Notes under the pieces: generated by a model
What the model was told of the DNA's origin: nothing
What the model saw: only the letters and a program-made list of their open reading frames with translations
Databases searched by the model: none
Origin: Plantactinospora endophytica
Lineage (GTDB): Bacteria > Actinomycetota > Actinomycetes > Mycobacteriales > Micromonosporaceae
Assembly: GCF_016862915.1 (NCBI RefSeq)
Contig: NZ_BONW01000032.1
Span: forward strand, 62,001 to 126,000
DNA length: 64,000 bases
Direction of reading: 5' to 3'
Program-made: the position numbers and the translations under genes
In this document: one piece after another, positions 38,193-45,899 of the stretch
Layout: every line of letters starts with the position of its first letter
Position numbering within the stretch: the first letter of the stretch is position 1

Positions 38193-38852
38193 ATGCGGGT
38201 TCTGGTTGCCGAAGACGACGAGGTGCTGGCCGACGCGATCGCCCGAGGGCTGCGGCAGTACGCGATGAGTGTCGACGTGGCCCTGGACGGCGCGCAGGCG
38301 TTGGAGCGGGCCGGCAGCACCCGGTACGACGTGGTGGTGCTGGACCGGGACCTGCCCGAGGTGCTCGGCGACGAGGTGTGCCGACGGCTGGTACGCGACG
38401 GCGGGCAGCACACCCGGATCCTGATGCTGACCGCCGCGTCGACGGTGCAGGACCGGATCGAAGGGCTGAACCTGGGCGCCGACGACTACCTGCCGAAGCC
38501 GTTCGCCTTCGCCGAACTGGTCGCCCGGGTGCACGCGCTGCTCCGCCGGGTCGCCCCGGCCCGGCCGCCGGTGATCGAACGGGCCGGCATCCGGCTCGAC
38601 CCGGCGCAGCGGGTGGTGGTCCGGGACTCCCGCTACGTACGCCTGGCCCCGAAGGAGTTCGCGGTGCTCTACGTCCTGCTCTCCGCCGAGGGTGCCGTGG
38701 TCAGCGCCGAGGAGTTGCTGGAACGGGCCTGGGACGAGAACGCCGATCCGTTCACCAACACCATGCGGACCACCATCGGCACGCTGCGCAAGAAGCTCGG
38801 CCAACCCGGGGTGATCGACACCGTGGTCGGCGCCGGCTACCGGATCCCGTGA
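38193..38852 (+). CDS. OmpR-family response regulator
   Basis: 219 residues. Receiver domain (1-115) with acidic pocket E7-D8-D9, phosphoacceptor D51 (VVVLDRDLP) and K101 (LPKPF). C-terminal winged helix (about 125-218) with LAPKEFAVLYVLLSAEGAVVSAEELL and a recognition helix TMRTTIGTLRKKLG. It lies divergent from the efflux operon (115-base gap) and is the natural candidate to control it. Stop overlaps the kinase ATG (TGATG). Confidence 0.95.
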   Translation: MRVLVAEDDEVLADAIARGLRQYAMSVDVALDGAQALERAGSTRYDVVVLDRDLPEVLGDEVCRRLVRDGGQHTRILMLTAASTVQDRIEGLNLGADDYLPKPFAFAELVARVHALLRRVAPARPPVIERAGIRLDPAQRVVVRDSRYVRLAPKEFAVLYVLLSAEGAVVSAEELLERAWDENADPFTNTMRTTIGTLRKKLGQPGVIDTVVGAGYRIP

Positions 38853-40096
38853 TGGCCGTCCCGACCGGAGTACACCGGTTCCGGCTCCGGATTCCGCTCC
38901 GGTTTCCGCTCCGGCCCCGGCTTCGGCCTCCGCTGCGGTCCCGGCTTCGGCCTCCGCTTCGGCTCACCGTGCGGGCCCGGCTCACGCTGCTCTACGCGAC
39001 GCTGTTCGCGCTCTCCGGGGCGGCGGTGGCCACGCTGATCATCACCCTGACCTTCGCCCCGTCGACGCAGAGCCAGCCGCCGCCGAAGGCCGTCGAGCTG
39101 CGGAAGGCACCCTCGCCGCCACCGGCGAAACTCAGCTCGACGACGATCGAGGAACTGAACCGGACGAACGGGGTACTCCAGGCCAAGGAGGCGGCCCGCC
39201 GGGAACTGCGGGAACGACTGGTACGCAACTCCGCCATCACCATCGGGGTGATGACGCTCGCCTCCGCCGGGCTCGGCTGGCTGATGGCCGGTCGGGTGCT
39301 CCGGCCGGTACACCTGGTTTCCGGGACCGCCCGACGGCTCTCCCAACGCAATCTCGACCAGCGGATCCCGGTCTCCGGGCCGCGCGACGAGCTGCGGGAA
39401 CTCGCCGAGACCTTCAACGGGATGCTGGACCGCCTGCACACGGCGTTCGAGGCGCAGCGCCGGTTCGCCGCGAACGCCTCGCACGAGCTGCGCGGGCCGA
39501 TGACCGCCGCCCGCACCCTGGTCGAGGTCGCCGCCGCGACGCCGGGCGCCGACCGGGACGTGACGGTACTGGCCGGTCAACTGACCGGGGTGCTGGACCG
39601 GCAGGACCGGATCGTCAGCGGGCTGCTGGCGCTGGCCCGCAGCGAGCACGGCACCGGCACGCTCTGCCCGGTCCGGCTGGACCGGCTCGCCCGGGAGGCG
39701 CTCGACCGGCGCGCGGCCGAACTGGCGGAGCGGTCGATCCGGGTACGGGCCGAGCTGGGCGGCGGCACCGTCTCGGCCGACCCGATCCTGCTGGAGCTGC
39801 TGGTGGACAACCTGGTCCGCAACGCCGTACGGCACAACAATCCCGGCGGCACCGTCTGGGTCCGCACCGACGGGCCGACGATCCTGGTCGAGAACACCGG
39901 CGACCAGATCGGCACCGAGCGGCTGCGCGAACTGGTCGAGCCGTTCCGACGAGGCCGGCAGGACCGGGTGTACGGCAGCGGCGGCGCCGGCCTCGGACTG
40001 GCCATAGTGGACGCGGTGACCCGCGCGCACGGCGGCCGGTTCACCCTGACGCCCCGCCCCGGTGGCGGCGTACGGGCGGAACTGTTCCTCCGTTGA
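38852..40096 (+). CDS. Sensor histidine kinase with Arg/Pro/Leu repeat leader
   Basis: 414 residues from the ATG overlapping the regulator stop. Residues 8-40 are an unusual basic repeat (LRIPLRFPLRPRLRPPLRSR and on) before TM1 (45-67). A short extracellular part rich in Pro, TM2 (128-147), HAMP, then H211 in SHELRGP, DNLVRNAVRHN (N box) and GAGLGLAIV (G box) follow. The start could instead be a GTG near 38968 just after the repeat. Partner of the OmpR regulator. Confidence 0.9.
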   Translation: MAVPTGVHRFRLRIPLRFPLRPRLRPPLRSRLRPPLRLTVRARLTLLYATLFALSGAAVATLIITLTFAPSTQSQPPPKAVELRKAPSPPPAKLSSTTIEELNRTNGVLQAKEAARRELRERLVRNSAITIGVMTLASAGLGWLMAGRVLRPVHLVSGTARRLSQRNLDQRIPVSGPRDELRELAETFNGMLDRLHTAFEAQRRFAANASHELRGPMTAARTLVEVAAATPGADRDVTVLAGQLTGVLDRQDRIVSGLLALARSEHGTGTLCPVRLDRLAREALDRRAAELAERSIRVRAELGGGTVSADPILLELLVDNLVRNAVRHNNPGGTVWVRTDGPTILVENTGDQIGTERLRELVEPFRRGRQDRVYGSGGAGLGLAIVDAVTRAHGGRFTLTPRPGGGVRAELFLR

Positions 40097-40117
40097 GCCG
40101 GTGCGGCAGGTGCCGGG

Positions 40118-41308
40118 TCAGGCCCAGACCTGCTGCGGCTCGGCCCGACGCGCCGCCAGGCTCGGCGGTGCGTCGTACTCGCGCAGCACGTCGTAGCGGG
40201 CGTTCCGCTCGACCGGGCGGAAGTCGGCGTCCCAGACCAGGTCGCGCAGCTCGTCCCGGGACCGGACGTCCGGCGTGCCGTCCGGGGCGGTGCCGTGGCC
40301 GATCCGGTGCTCGGCCGGCGCACCGGCCAGGTCGTCCACCCCGAAGTTGAGCGCGAGCTGGGCCACCGACGGCCCCTGCGTCGCCCAGCAGGCTTGCAGG
40401 TGCGGCACGTTGTCGAAGAGCAGCCGGGAGACCGCGAAGGTCTTCAGCGACTCGGCCGGTGACGCCGTCGCGGCCGGCTGCGGCGACCCGCTGCCACCGC
40501 CCGACCGGGCCACCAGCTCGTACTCGTGGCGCAGTGGCAGGAAGGTGGTGAAGCCGCCGGTCTCGTCCTGGAGGTCGCGCAGCCGCAACACGTGGTCGAC
40601 CCGGTGTCGGGGCTCCTCGCCGTGGCCGAACCGCATCGCGGCCGGGGTACCCAGCCCCTTCGCGTGGGCCAGCCGGTGGATCCGGGACCAGTCCGCCCAG
40701 TCGCAGTCGTACCCGACCACCCGTCGGCGTACCTCCGGGTCGAAAATCTCCGCGCCGCCGCCGGTCAGCGACGTCAGCCCGGCCTCGACGAGTTCGTCGA
40801 GGATCTCGTCGGCGGGCCGCCCGGTCGTCTTCTCCAGCCAGTGCAGGTCGGTCGCGGCGAACGCCGTCAGGCTGACCTCCGGCAGCGCCGCCTTCAACGC
40901 GCGCAGCAGCTCCGGGTAGTGCCGCCAGGGCAGGGCCGGGTGCAGCGGGTTGACGAGATTCAGCGCGGTGGCCCCGTCGGCGACCAGTTCGGTGGCCCGG
41001 CGAACGGCCTCGTCGACCGGCAGCGGGGACCCGCCCGTCCCGCCGGATCCGTCCGTCCCGCCGGATCCGTCCTGTTCGGGACGGAAGGAGCAGTACGCGC
41101 AGCCGGTCAGGCAGACGTCGGTCAACCTCAGGGACCGGTCGACGACGAACAGCACCCGGTCGGCACTGCGCTGCGTACGCCGGTGGTGTGCCAGCCGGCC
41201 GAGCCAGACCAGGTCGTCGCCGGCGTAGAGCGCCTCGCCGTCGGCACGGTCGAGCCGAACCCCCGCGTACACCTTCTCTTCCAGCTCACGCTTGCGTCCG
41301 GCGTCCAT
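40118..41308 (-). CDS. mqnE: Aminofutalosine synthase MqnE
   Basis: A 396-residue radical SAM enzyme that joins the MqnA product to adenosine (from SAM) to make aminodeoxyfutalosine. The 4Fe-4S motif is C66-x3-C70-x2-C73 (CLTGCAYC). Later blocks LTSLTGGGAEIFDPEVRRRV and the PHLQACWATQGPSVAQLALNFGVDD region match MqnE rather than MqnC. Directly after the cluster motif is a Gly/Ser insertion (79-94). Ends 21 bases from the convergent kinase gene. Confidence 0.92.
   Translation of the reverse strand: MDAGRKRELEEKVYAGVRLDRADGEALYAGDDLVWLGRLAHHRRTQRSADRVLFVVDRSLRLTDVCLTGCAYCSFRPEQDGSGGTDGSGGTGGSPLPVDEAVRRATELVADGATALNLVNPLHPALPWRHYPELLRALKAALPEVSLTAFAATDLHWLEKTTGRPADEILDELVEAGLTSLTGGGAEIFDPEVRRRVVGYDCDWADWSRIHRLAHAKGLGTPAAMRFGHGEEPRHRVDHVLRLRDLQDETGGFTTFLPLRHEYELVARSGGGSGSPQPAATASPAESLKTFAVSRLLFDNVPHLQACWATQGPSVAQLALNFGVDDLAGAPAEHRIGHGTAPDGTPDVRSRDELRDLVWDADFRPVERNARYDVLREYDAPPSLAARRAEPQQVWA
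41035..41070 (-). repeat. 18-base tandem repeat inside mqnE
   Basis: Two perfect 18-base units (CCGTCCCGCCGGATCCGT on the plus strand) encode the DGSGGT repeats just behind the radical SAM cluster motif. Confidence 0.85.
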
Positions 41309-41562
41309 TGCAGCACGTCCCTCCAGGCACGATCCCCCGACGAGCCTACGTGGAGTACCCGGGATGCCGGTGCCGGCGGTCGGCGACAGCGACGTAGTTC
41401 ACCGGGCCCAGGTACTCTTAACCCGCTTCTCAGCGTCTCGTTACCCGCCGTCGGATCGACATCCCCGACGCATTGAGGTAAGACAAAGTGGGACGCGATA
41501 CACCACGCATGGCGATACCACGGCCGCGCCGGGCGCGCTGCTGTGCACGGGACAGGAGCGGC
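41309..41562. other. Divergent leader between mqnE and the NlpC/P60 gene
   Basis: 254 bases without a gene. A possible promoter for the hydrolase is TTGAGG (41474-41479) and GATACA about 18 bases later. I looked for a c-di-AMP riboswitch, which often precedes such hydrolases, and did not find its conserved blocks. Confidence 0.4.
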
Positions 41563-43065
41563 ATGGCCAACAGCAGGCGCGGACGACCGGACCGGCCAGC
41601 CCACGCGGTTTCGCCGGTACTACGCCCGCTGGTGTGGTCGGCCGTGGTCGGCGCGATCGTGGCGGGCGCGATGGCGACCCCGGTCTACGCCGACCCACCA
41701 CTGCCGAACACGGTCCCCGACGCCGGGGTCCGGCCGGCGCCGGTCGGGGCGCCCGTGGTGCCCACCAACACCGGGGCGCCGACGACCTCCTATCCGTTGC
41801 CGCCGAGCGTGAACGGCCCGCTGGCGAGCCAGATCCTCGCCCTGGAGGTCGAGGTCGCCCAGCTCGGCGACCAACTGCTGCAACTCCGGCAGGAACGCGA
41901 CAAGGCCACCACCGACCTGACCGCCGCCGACGGCGTACGCCAGAAGGCCCGGATGGAGCTGGCCAACGCCCGTACGGCGGCGGACAACGCGGCGGCGGGC
42001 GCACTCAAGGACGCGGCCGGCCTTCCGCCCGGTGCGTTCGGCTCCGACCTGCACGGCCTGGACCTGCTCAGCCGGATCCAGCGCGGCGAGGAGCGCACCG
42101 GCGACAGCGAGCTCGCCGCCGGTGAGGTGACCCGGGCGCAGCAGGCCGAGCAGCAGGCGGAAGCGGGCTACCAGACCGCGTCCAGCGCCTACCAGCAGAA
42201 GGTCGCCACCTTCACGACGACGGAGACGCGCTACAAGGAGCGTTCCGCCGCGCTGGTGAAGCTCAAGCGCGACAACGCCGACCAGCTCAAGACGATCGAA
42301 CGCGCGCGGGAAGCCGCCGAGCAGCGGATCGGCGAGACGATCGGCAGCGACAGCGTCGCCGGGATGATGGCGAACCCCAAGGCGCAGGCCGCGATGCGCT
42401 ACGCCCTCGCCCAGCGGGGCGACCCCTACCTGTGGGGAGCCGAGGGTCCGGACCGGTTCGACTGCTCCGGCCTGATGCTCGCCTCCTACCTCTCGGTGGG
42501 CAAGCGGATCCCCCGGGTCTCCCGCGACCAGTACAACGGCACCCGTAACCAGAGCGTGGCCCGCGAGGCGCTGCTCCCTGGTGACCTGGTCTTCTTCGCC
42601 TCCGGCAGCAGTTGGACCAGCATCCACCACGTCGGGATGTACATCGGCAACGGCAAGATGGTGCACTCGCCGACCACCGGCGACGTGGTGAAGGTCTCCA
42701 CGGTCTGGTGGTCGCGGTTCTACGCCGCGACCCGGATCTTCCCGGCGGTGCCGGCCCCGAACGCCACCACGCCGCCGCCGACCACCCGGCCGCCGACGAC
42801 ACCGCCGCCGACCACGAAGCCACCCACCAAGCCGCCCACGACGCCGCCGACCAAGCCACCGACGACGCCGCCGGCCACCCCGCCCACGACCACGCCGACC
42901 ACGCCTCCGGCGACGCCGCCGGTCACACCGGCACCGACGCCGGACCCGCCCGAGCCGACCCGGCCGGAGACGCCACCGGCGACCACCTCGGCCCCGGAGC
43001 CGAGCGGTGCGCCGAGCGCCAGCCGGTCGACTCCGGCAGCGGACGGTAGCGCCGACGTCGACTGA
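41563..43065 (+). CDS. Secreted NlpC/P60 peptidoglycan endopeptidase with Pro/Thr-rich tail
   Basis: 500 residues. Signal peptide or anchor (about 18-43), a coiled-coil region (85-260) rich in Gln, Glu and Ala, the NlpC/P60 domain (about 275-390) with C301 (FDCSGLM), H356 (IHHVGMYIG) and H368, and a 105-residue Pro/Thr tail (PPTTPP repeats) that can span the wall. RipA-like layout: cleaves peptide stems during cell separation. ATG 41563 has GGAG 6-7 bases upstream. Confidence 0.92.
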   Translation: MANSRRGRPDRPAHAVSPVLRPLVWSAVVGAIVAGAMATPVYADPPLPNTVPDAGVRPAPVGAPVVPTNTGAPTTSYPLPPSVNGPLASQILALEVEVAQLGDQLLQLRQERDKATTDLTAADGVRQKARMELANARTAADNAAAGALKDAAGLPPGAFGSDLHGLDLLSRIQRGEERTGDSELAAGEVTRAQQAEQQAEAGYQTASSAYQQKVATFTTTETRYKERSAALVKLKRDNADQLKTIERAREAAEQRIGETIGSDSVAGMMANPKAQAAMRYALAQRGDPYLWGAEGPDRFDCSGLMLASYLSVGKRIPRVSRDQYNGTRNQSVAREALLPGDLVFFASGSSWTSIHHVGMYIGNGKMVHSPTTGDVVKVSTVWWSRFYAATRIFPAVPAPNATTPPPTTRPPTTPPPTTKPPTKPPTTPPTKPPTTPPATPPTTTPTTPPATPPVTPAPTPDPPEPTRPETPPATTSAPEPSGAPSASRSTPAADGSADVD

Positions 43066-43174
43066 CGGTACCGGCCACCGGCCGGCTGTGCGCGCGTGCC
43101 GAGATGTGGCACGGTGAGGGTTGACGTACTTCCGACCCGGCCTACCGGCCCGGGTGTGGGCGCGGGAGGCAACA

Positions 43175-45547
43175 ATGGACGAATCGCAGGTCAGACCGGC
43201 TACCGGGGCGGTACCCCCGGGTGATGACGGTCGGGCTGCGTCCACCGGGTCCGGGCGGGACGGGGTGGACGAGAGCGAGCTGTCCCCGTTGCCTCCGCCA
43301 CCACCGGTGGGGACCGCGCTGCCGGAACGGTCGGCCGAGGACGAGCTTCCCGAGGCGTACCAGCCGCCTCCGCCACCCGAGGCCGGTGCGCTCTGGCCGG
43401 ACGCGTCGGCCGATCCGGCCAACCCCGAGCCGGTCGGGGCAACGGACTCCGGTACGGCACCGGCCGACGGAACGAACCCGGACGCCGAGCCGCCTGCCGC
43501 GCTCTCCTCCGACAGCTCGGCGGACTCCGCCGAAGAGCCACACTCCGGCGCTGAGCCACACTCCGACGTTGAGGCAAACTCCGACCCCGGGCACGGCTCC
43601 GCCGAAGAGCCACACTCCACCGCCGCCGCAGACTCCGGCGCTGGGCACGGCTCCGCCGAAGAGCCGCAGTCCACCGCCGAGGCAGATTCCGGCGCCGGGC
43701 AGGGTTCCGCCGATAAGGCAGACTCCGACGCACACTCCACCGCCGGGCAGGGCTCCGCCGTGAAGACACACTCCGACGCCGAGGCAGACTCCGGCGCCGG
43801 GCAGGGTTCCGCCGATGAGGGCGCAGCCGTTCCGGAGGACCGGGCGGCGTCGTCGGTGCCGAGCGGCCGGGCGACAGCGGCCGTTCCGGTCGAGGAGTCC
43901 GGGTCCGGAACGGCCGCGAGCGATGCGGCCGACGTGCCGGCGTCCTCGGCCGACCTCCCCGTCCGGGGCCGGGCGGTGATCGCGGCGACCACCACACCCA
44001 CCGCCGCCGACATCGCCTCGATGCCGGCCAGTTCCTCCGGCAGCCGCACCTATCGGGCCGGCGAGCTGGCCGCGCCCGCCACCCCGCCACCCGCACCGGC
44101 CCCGGCGACTCCGCCAGCCCCGGTAGCTCCGCTGACCCCGGCGACTCCGGCGCCACCGTTGCAGCGGCGGCGCCCGCAGACCCCGGCCCTCGACTCGCCG
44201 TGGTCGGCGTTCGCCAACGCCGTCAAGACACCGCCGGCCTCGACGGGCAGCGCGGCGCCCGGGACGGCAGCCGCCGGAGCGGCCGGTGTCGGGCTGTCCG
44301 GCTCGGCTCCGGCCGAACCGGTACACCAGCCGCGGGAACGCCCCGCGTCGGTGCAGTTCACCGCTCCACCGGACGCCGCCCGGCCAGCACCGTCGACGCC
44401 GTCCGACCCGGCGTCCCGGAGCGCCGGTCCGGCCGCTGCCGGCACACCGTCGTACACGGTGCCGCCGCAGCGCAGCGCCCCACGGAGCAGCGCGAGTACG
44501 ACCCGGGCCAGTGCCTCGGTGCCGGGACTGTCCCCGGTGCTGCCGAACGAGGCCGCCGCCGTGGCAGCGATGCCGGGAGTGGCGAAGGTCTACCGGAGTA
44601 CCGATCCGGAGCCGGCCAGCCCACCGCCGCCAGCACGTCCGCCGGAACCGGCCAGCCCGCCCGAGCCGGCGCAGCCGCCGACGCCACCGGTACCCGAACC
44701 GCCGAATCCCGGCCCGGCACCCACGCCGTTCCCGACACCGGTTCCCCCGGTACCGGCTCCGGGACCTGATCCGCTGCCGTCGCCGTACCCGCCGACGCCC
44801 CCCGGGCCCACTCCGGTGCCACCCGGCCCCGCGCCTTACCCGCCCGCACCGGGCCCCGCCCCGTACCCGCCGGGTCCCGGACCGGTCCCGCCCGGCCCGG
44901 TGCCGTACCCGCCTACGTCGGCCCCGGCCGCGACGGCGTACCCGATGGCGCCGACCTCGGGCGGGCCGGGCACCCGGCCGGCGGACTCCGTGCCGGCGGC
45001 CCCGCTGGTCGTCCCGGCACCCGCGCTGCCCGCCTGGCCGCCACCGACCAACCCGATGTCCTCGGCCAACAACCCCGGCGGCGGTACCCCGGGCTACTCG
45101 CTGCCGACCGCCGACCCGGGTCCGTCCGTTGCCGCCGAACCGGCCGGCCGGGCACCGACCGGCACCCGGCCACCGGCCACCAGGCCGACCCCGCCCCAGC
45201 AGCCGACCCCGCCCCAGCAGCAGCCGGGCGCCGCCGCTACGCCGCACTCCCCCGGTTACCGGGACTGGGCCCGGGACCAGCGCGCGGAGGGCACCGTGTA
45301 CGGCGGCCCCGAGGGCCACCTCACCGTCGCGATGCCCACCAACCAGCAGCTCGAGAACTCCGGCTCGCTGACCGGCCACATCCTGGCCCAGGGCTGGACG
45401 GACACCCCCGCGCAGAAGACCAACACCGGCAAGGTGGTGCTGGTACTGCTGATCGGGCTCGGCATCCTGGTGGCGGTCGGACTGCTGGTGGTGGTCCTGG
45501 TCGGGGACGCGTTCACCAGCCTCTTCGACGGTCTGCTGAGCAGTTGA
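43175..45547 (+). CDS. Very long disordered, C-terminally membrane-anchored protein
   Basis: 790 residues. Almost all is low-complexity: acidic Ser/Asp/Ala repeats (about 118-215), Pro/Ala/Ser regions and a PPGP/PYPP segment (about 480-590). The last 100 residues are ordered in style, with a YGGPEGHLTVAMPTNQQLENSG stretch and one TM helix near 760-782 (VVLVLLIGLGILVAVGLLVVVLV). It looks like a tail-anchored surface or scaffold protein; function unknown. ATG 43175 follows GGGAGG. A long frame on the other strand is a composition shadow. Confidence 0.65.
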   Translation: MDESQVRPATGAVPPGDDGRAASTGSGRDGVDESELSPLPPPPPVGTALPERSAEDELPEAYQPPPPPEAGALWPDASADPANPEPVGATDSGTAPADGTNPDAEPPAALSSDSSADSAEEPHSGAEPHSDVEANSDPGHGSAEEPHSTAAADSGAGHGSAEEPQSTAEADSGAGQGSADKADSDAHSTAGQGSAVKTHSDAEADSGAGQGSADEGAAVPEDRAASSVPSGRATAAVPVEESGSGTAASDAADVPASSADLPVRGRAVIAATTTPTAADIASMPASSSGSRTYRAGELAAPATPPPAPAPATPPAPVAPLTPATPAPPLQRRRPQTPALDSPWSAFANAVKTPPASTGSAAPGTAAAGAAGVGLSGSAPAEPVHQPRERPASVQFTAPPDAARPAPSTPSDPASRSAGPAAAGTPSYTVPPQRSAPRSSASTTRASASVPGLSPVLPNEAAAVAAMPGVAKVYRSTDPEPASPPPPARPPEPASPPEPAQPPTPPVPEPPNPGPAPTPFPTPVPPVPAPGPDPLPSPYPPTPPGPTPVPPGPAPYPPAPGPAPYPPGPGPVPPGPVPYPPTSAPAATAYPMAPTSGGPGTRPADSVPAAPLVVPAPALPAWPPPTNPMSSANNPGGGTPGYSLPTADPGPSVAAEPAGRAPTGTRPPATRPTPPQQPTPPQQQPGAAATPHSPGYRDWARDQRAEGTVYGGPEGHLTVAMPTNQQLENSGSLTGHILAQGWTDTPAQKTNTGKVVLVLLIGLGILVAVGLLVVVLVGDAFTSLFDGLLSS
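43528..43820 (+). repeat. Degenerate Ser/Asp/Ala tandem repeats in the disordered protein gene
   Basis: Imperfect units around GCCGGGCAGGGTTCCGCCGA and GAAGAGCCACACTCC recur many times, encoding SADE/EEPHS, ADSGAGQGSA and HSDAEADSG variants. The reading frame is kept throughout. Confidence 0.75.
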
Positions 45548-45899
45548 CGGCGCCGCCGGTGAGCGGCTGACAGGCTTCCGCTGACAGGCTTCCAGCGGGC
45601 AGGTGACGGCGCCCCGACGAGCGGTCGACGAGCTTTCCGGCGGGCAGGTGACCAGGCCACCGGTGCGGGCCGACGAGCTTTCCGGCGGGCAGGTGACGGG
45701 GCCGCCGGCCGGTTGACGGGTGGTGAGCCTGCCCACTGGCGCGCGCGGCGAAGTGGCAGCGCCGCCGGACCGCCGTACACTCGGATGGATTGTTGACCTG
45801 GCGCGTGCCACGCGCCTCTGGGCGATCTTGCGGGCGAATCAGCGGCGACCTCCGTCGCGGCGGGCCATCGCGAAGATGCGCCCCGCTTGAGAGGTATCC
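45548..45899 (+). other. Repeat-bearing leader of the DEAD-box helicase gene
   Basis: 352 bases without a gene. The first half holds imperfect tandem repeats: GACGAGCTTTCCGGCGGGCA twice (45628-45647 and 45673-45692), CTGACAGGCTTCC twice near 45566-45590, and GCGGGCAGGTGAC several times. The second half has TTGACC (45793-45798), the palindrome GGCGCGTGCCACGCGCC (45800-45816), and a GC-rich leader just before the TTG start in which GGGCGATCTTGCG and CGCGAAGATGCGCCC could pair. Confidence 0.55.

Noticed and set aside
36833-40096. 1087-codon reading of the sensor kinase
   Set aside because: Upstream part is antisense of the fusion protein and lipoprotein and another frame of the response regulator.
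41309-41562. c-di-AMP riboswitch before the NlpC/P60 gene
   Set aside because: The conserved blocks of that riboswitch are not recognisable here.
43142-45811. 889-codon open frame on the minus strand opposite the disordered protein gene
   Set aside because: High GC and low-complexity coding on the plus strand keep the opposite strand open; it has no ribosome binding site, its protein is Arg/Gly-rich noise, and the plus strand has a start site and a TM-ended product.
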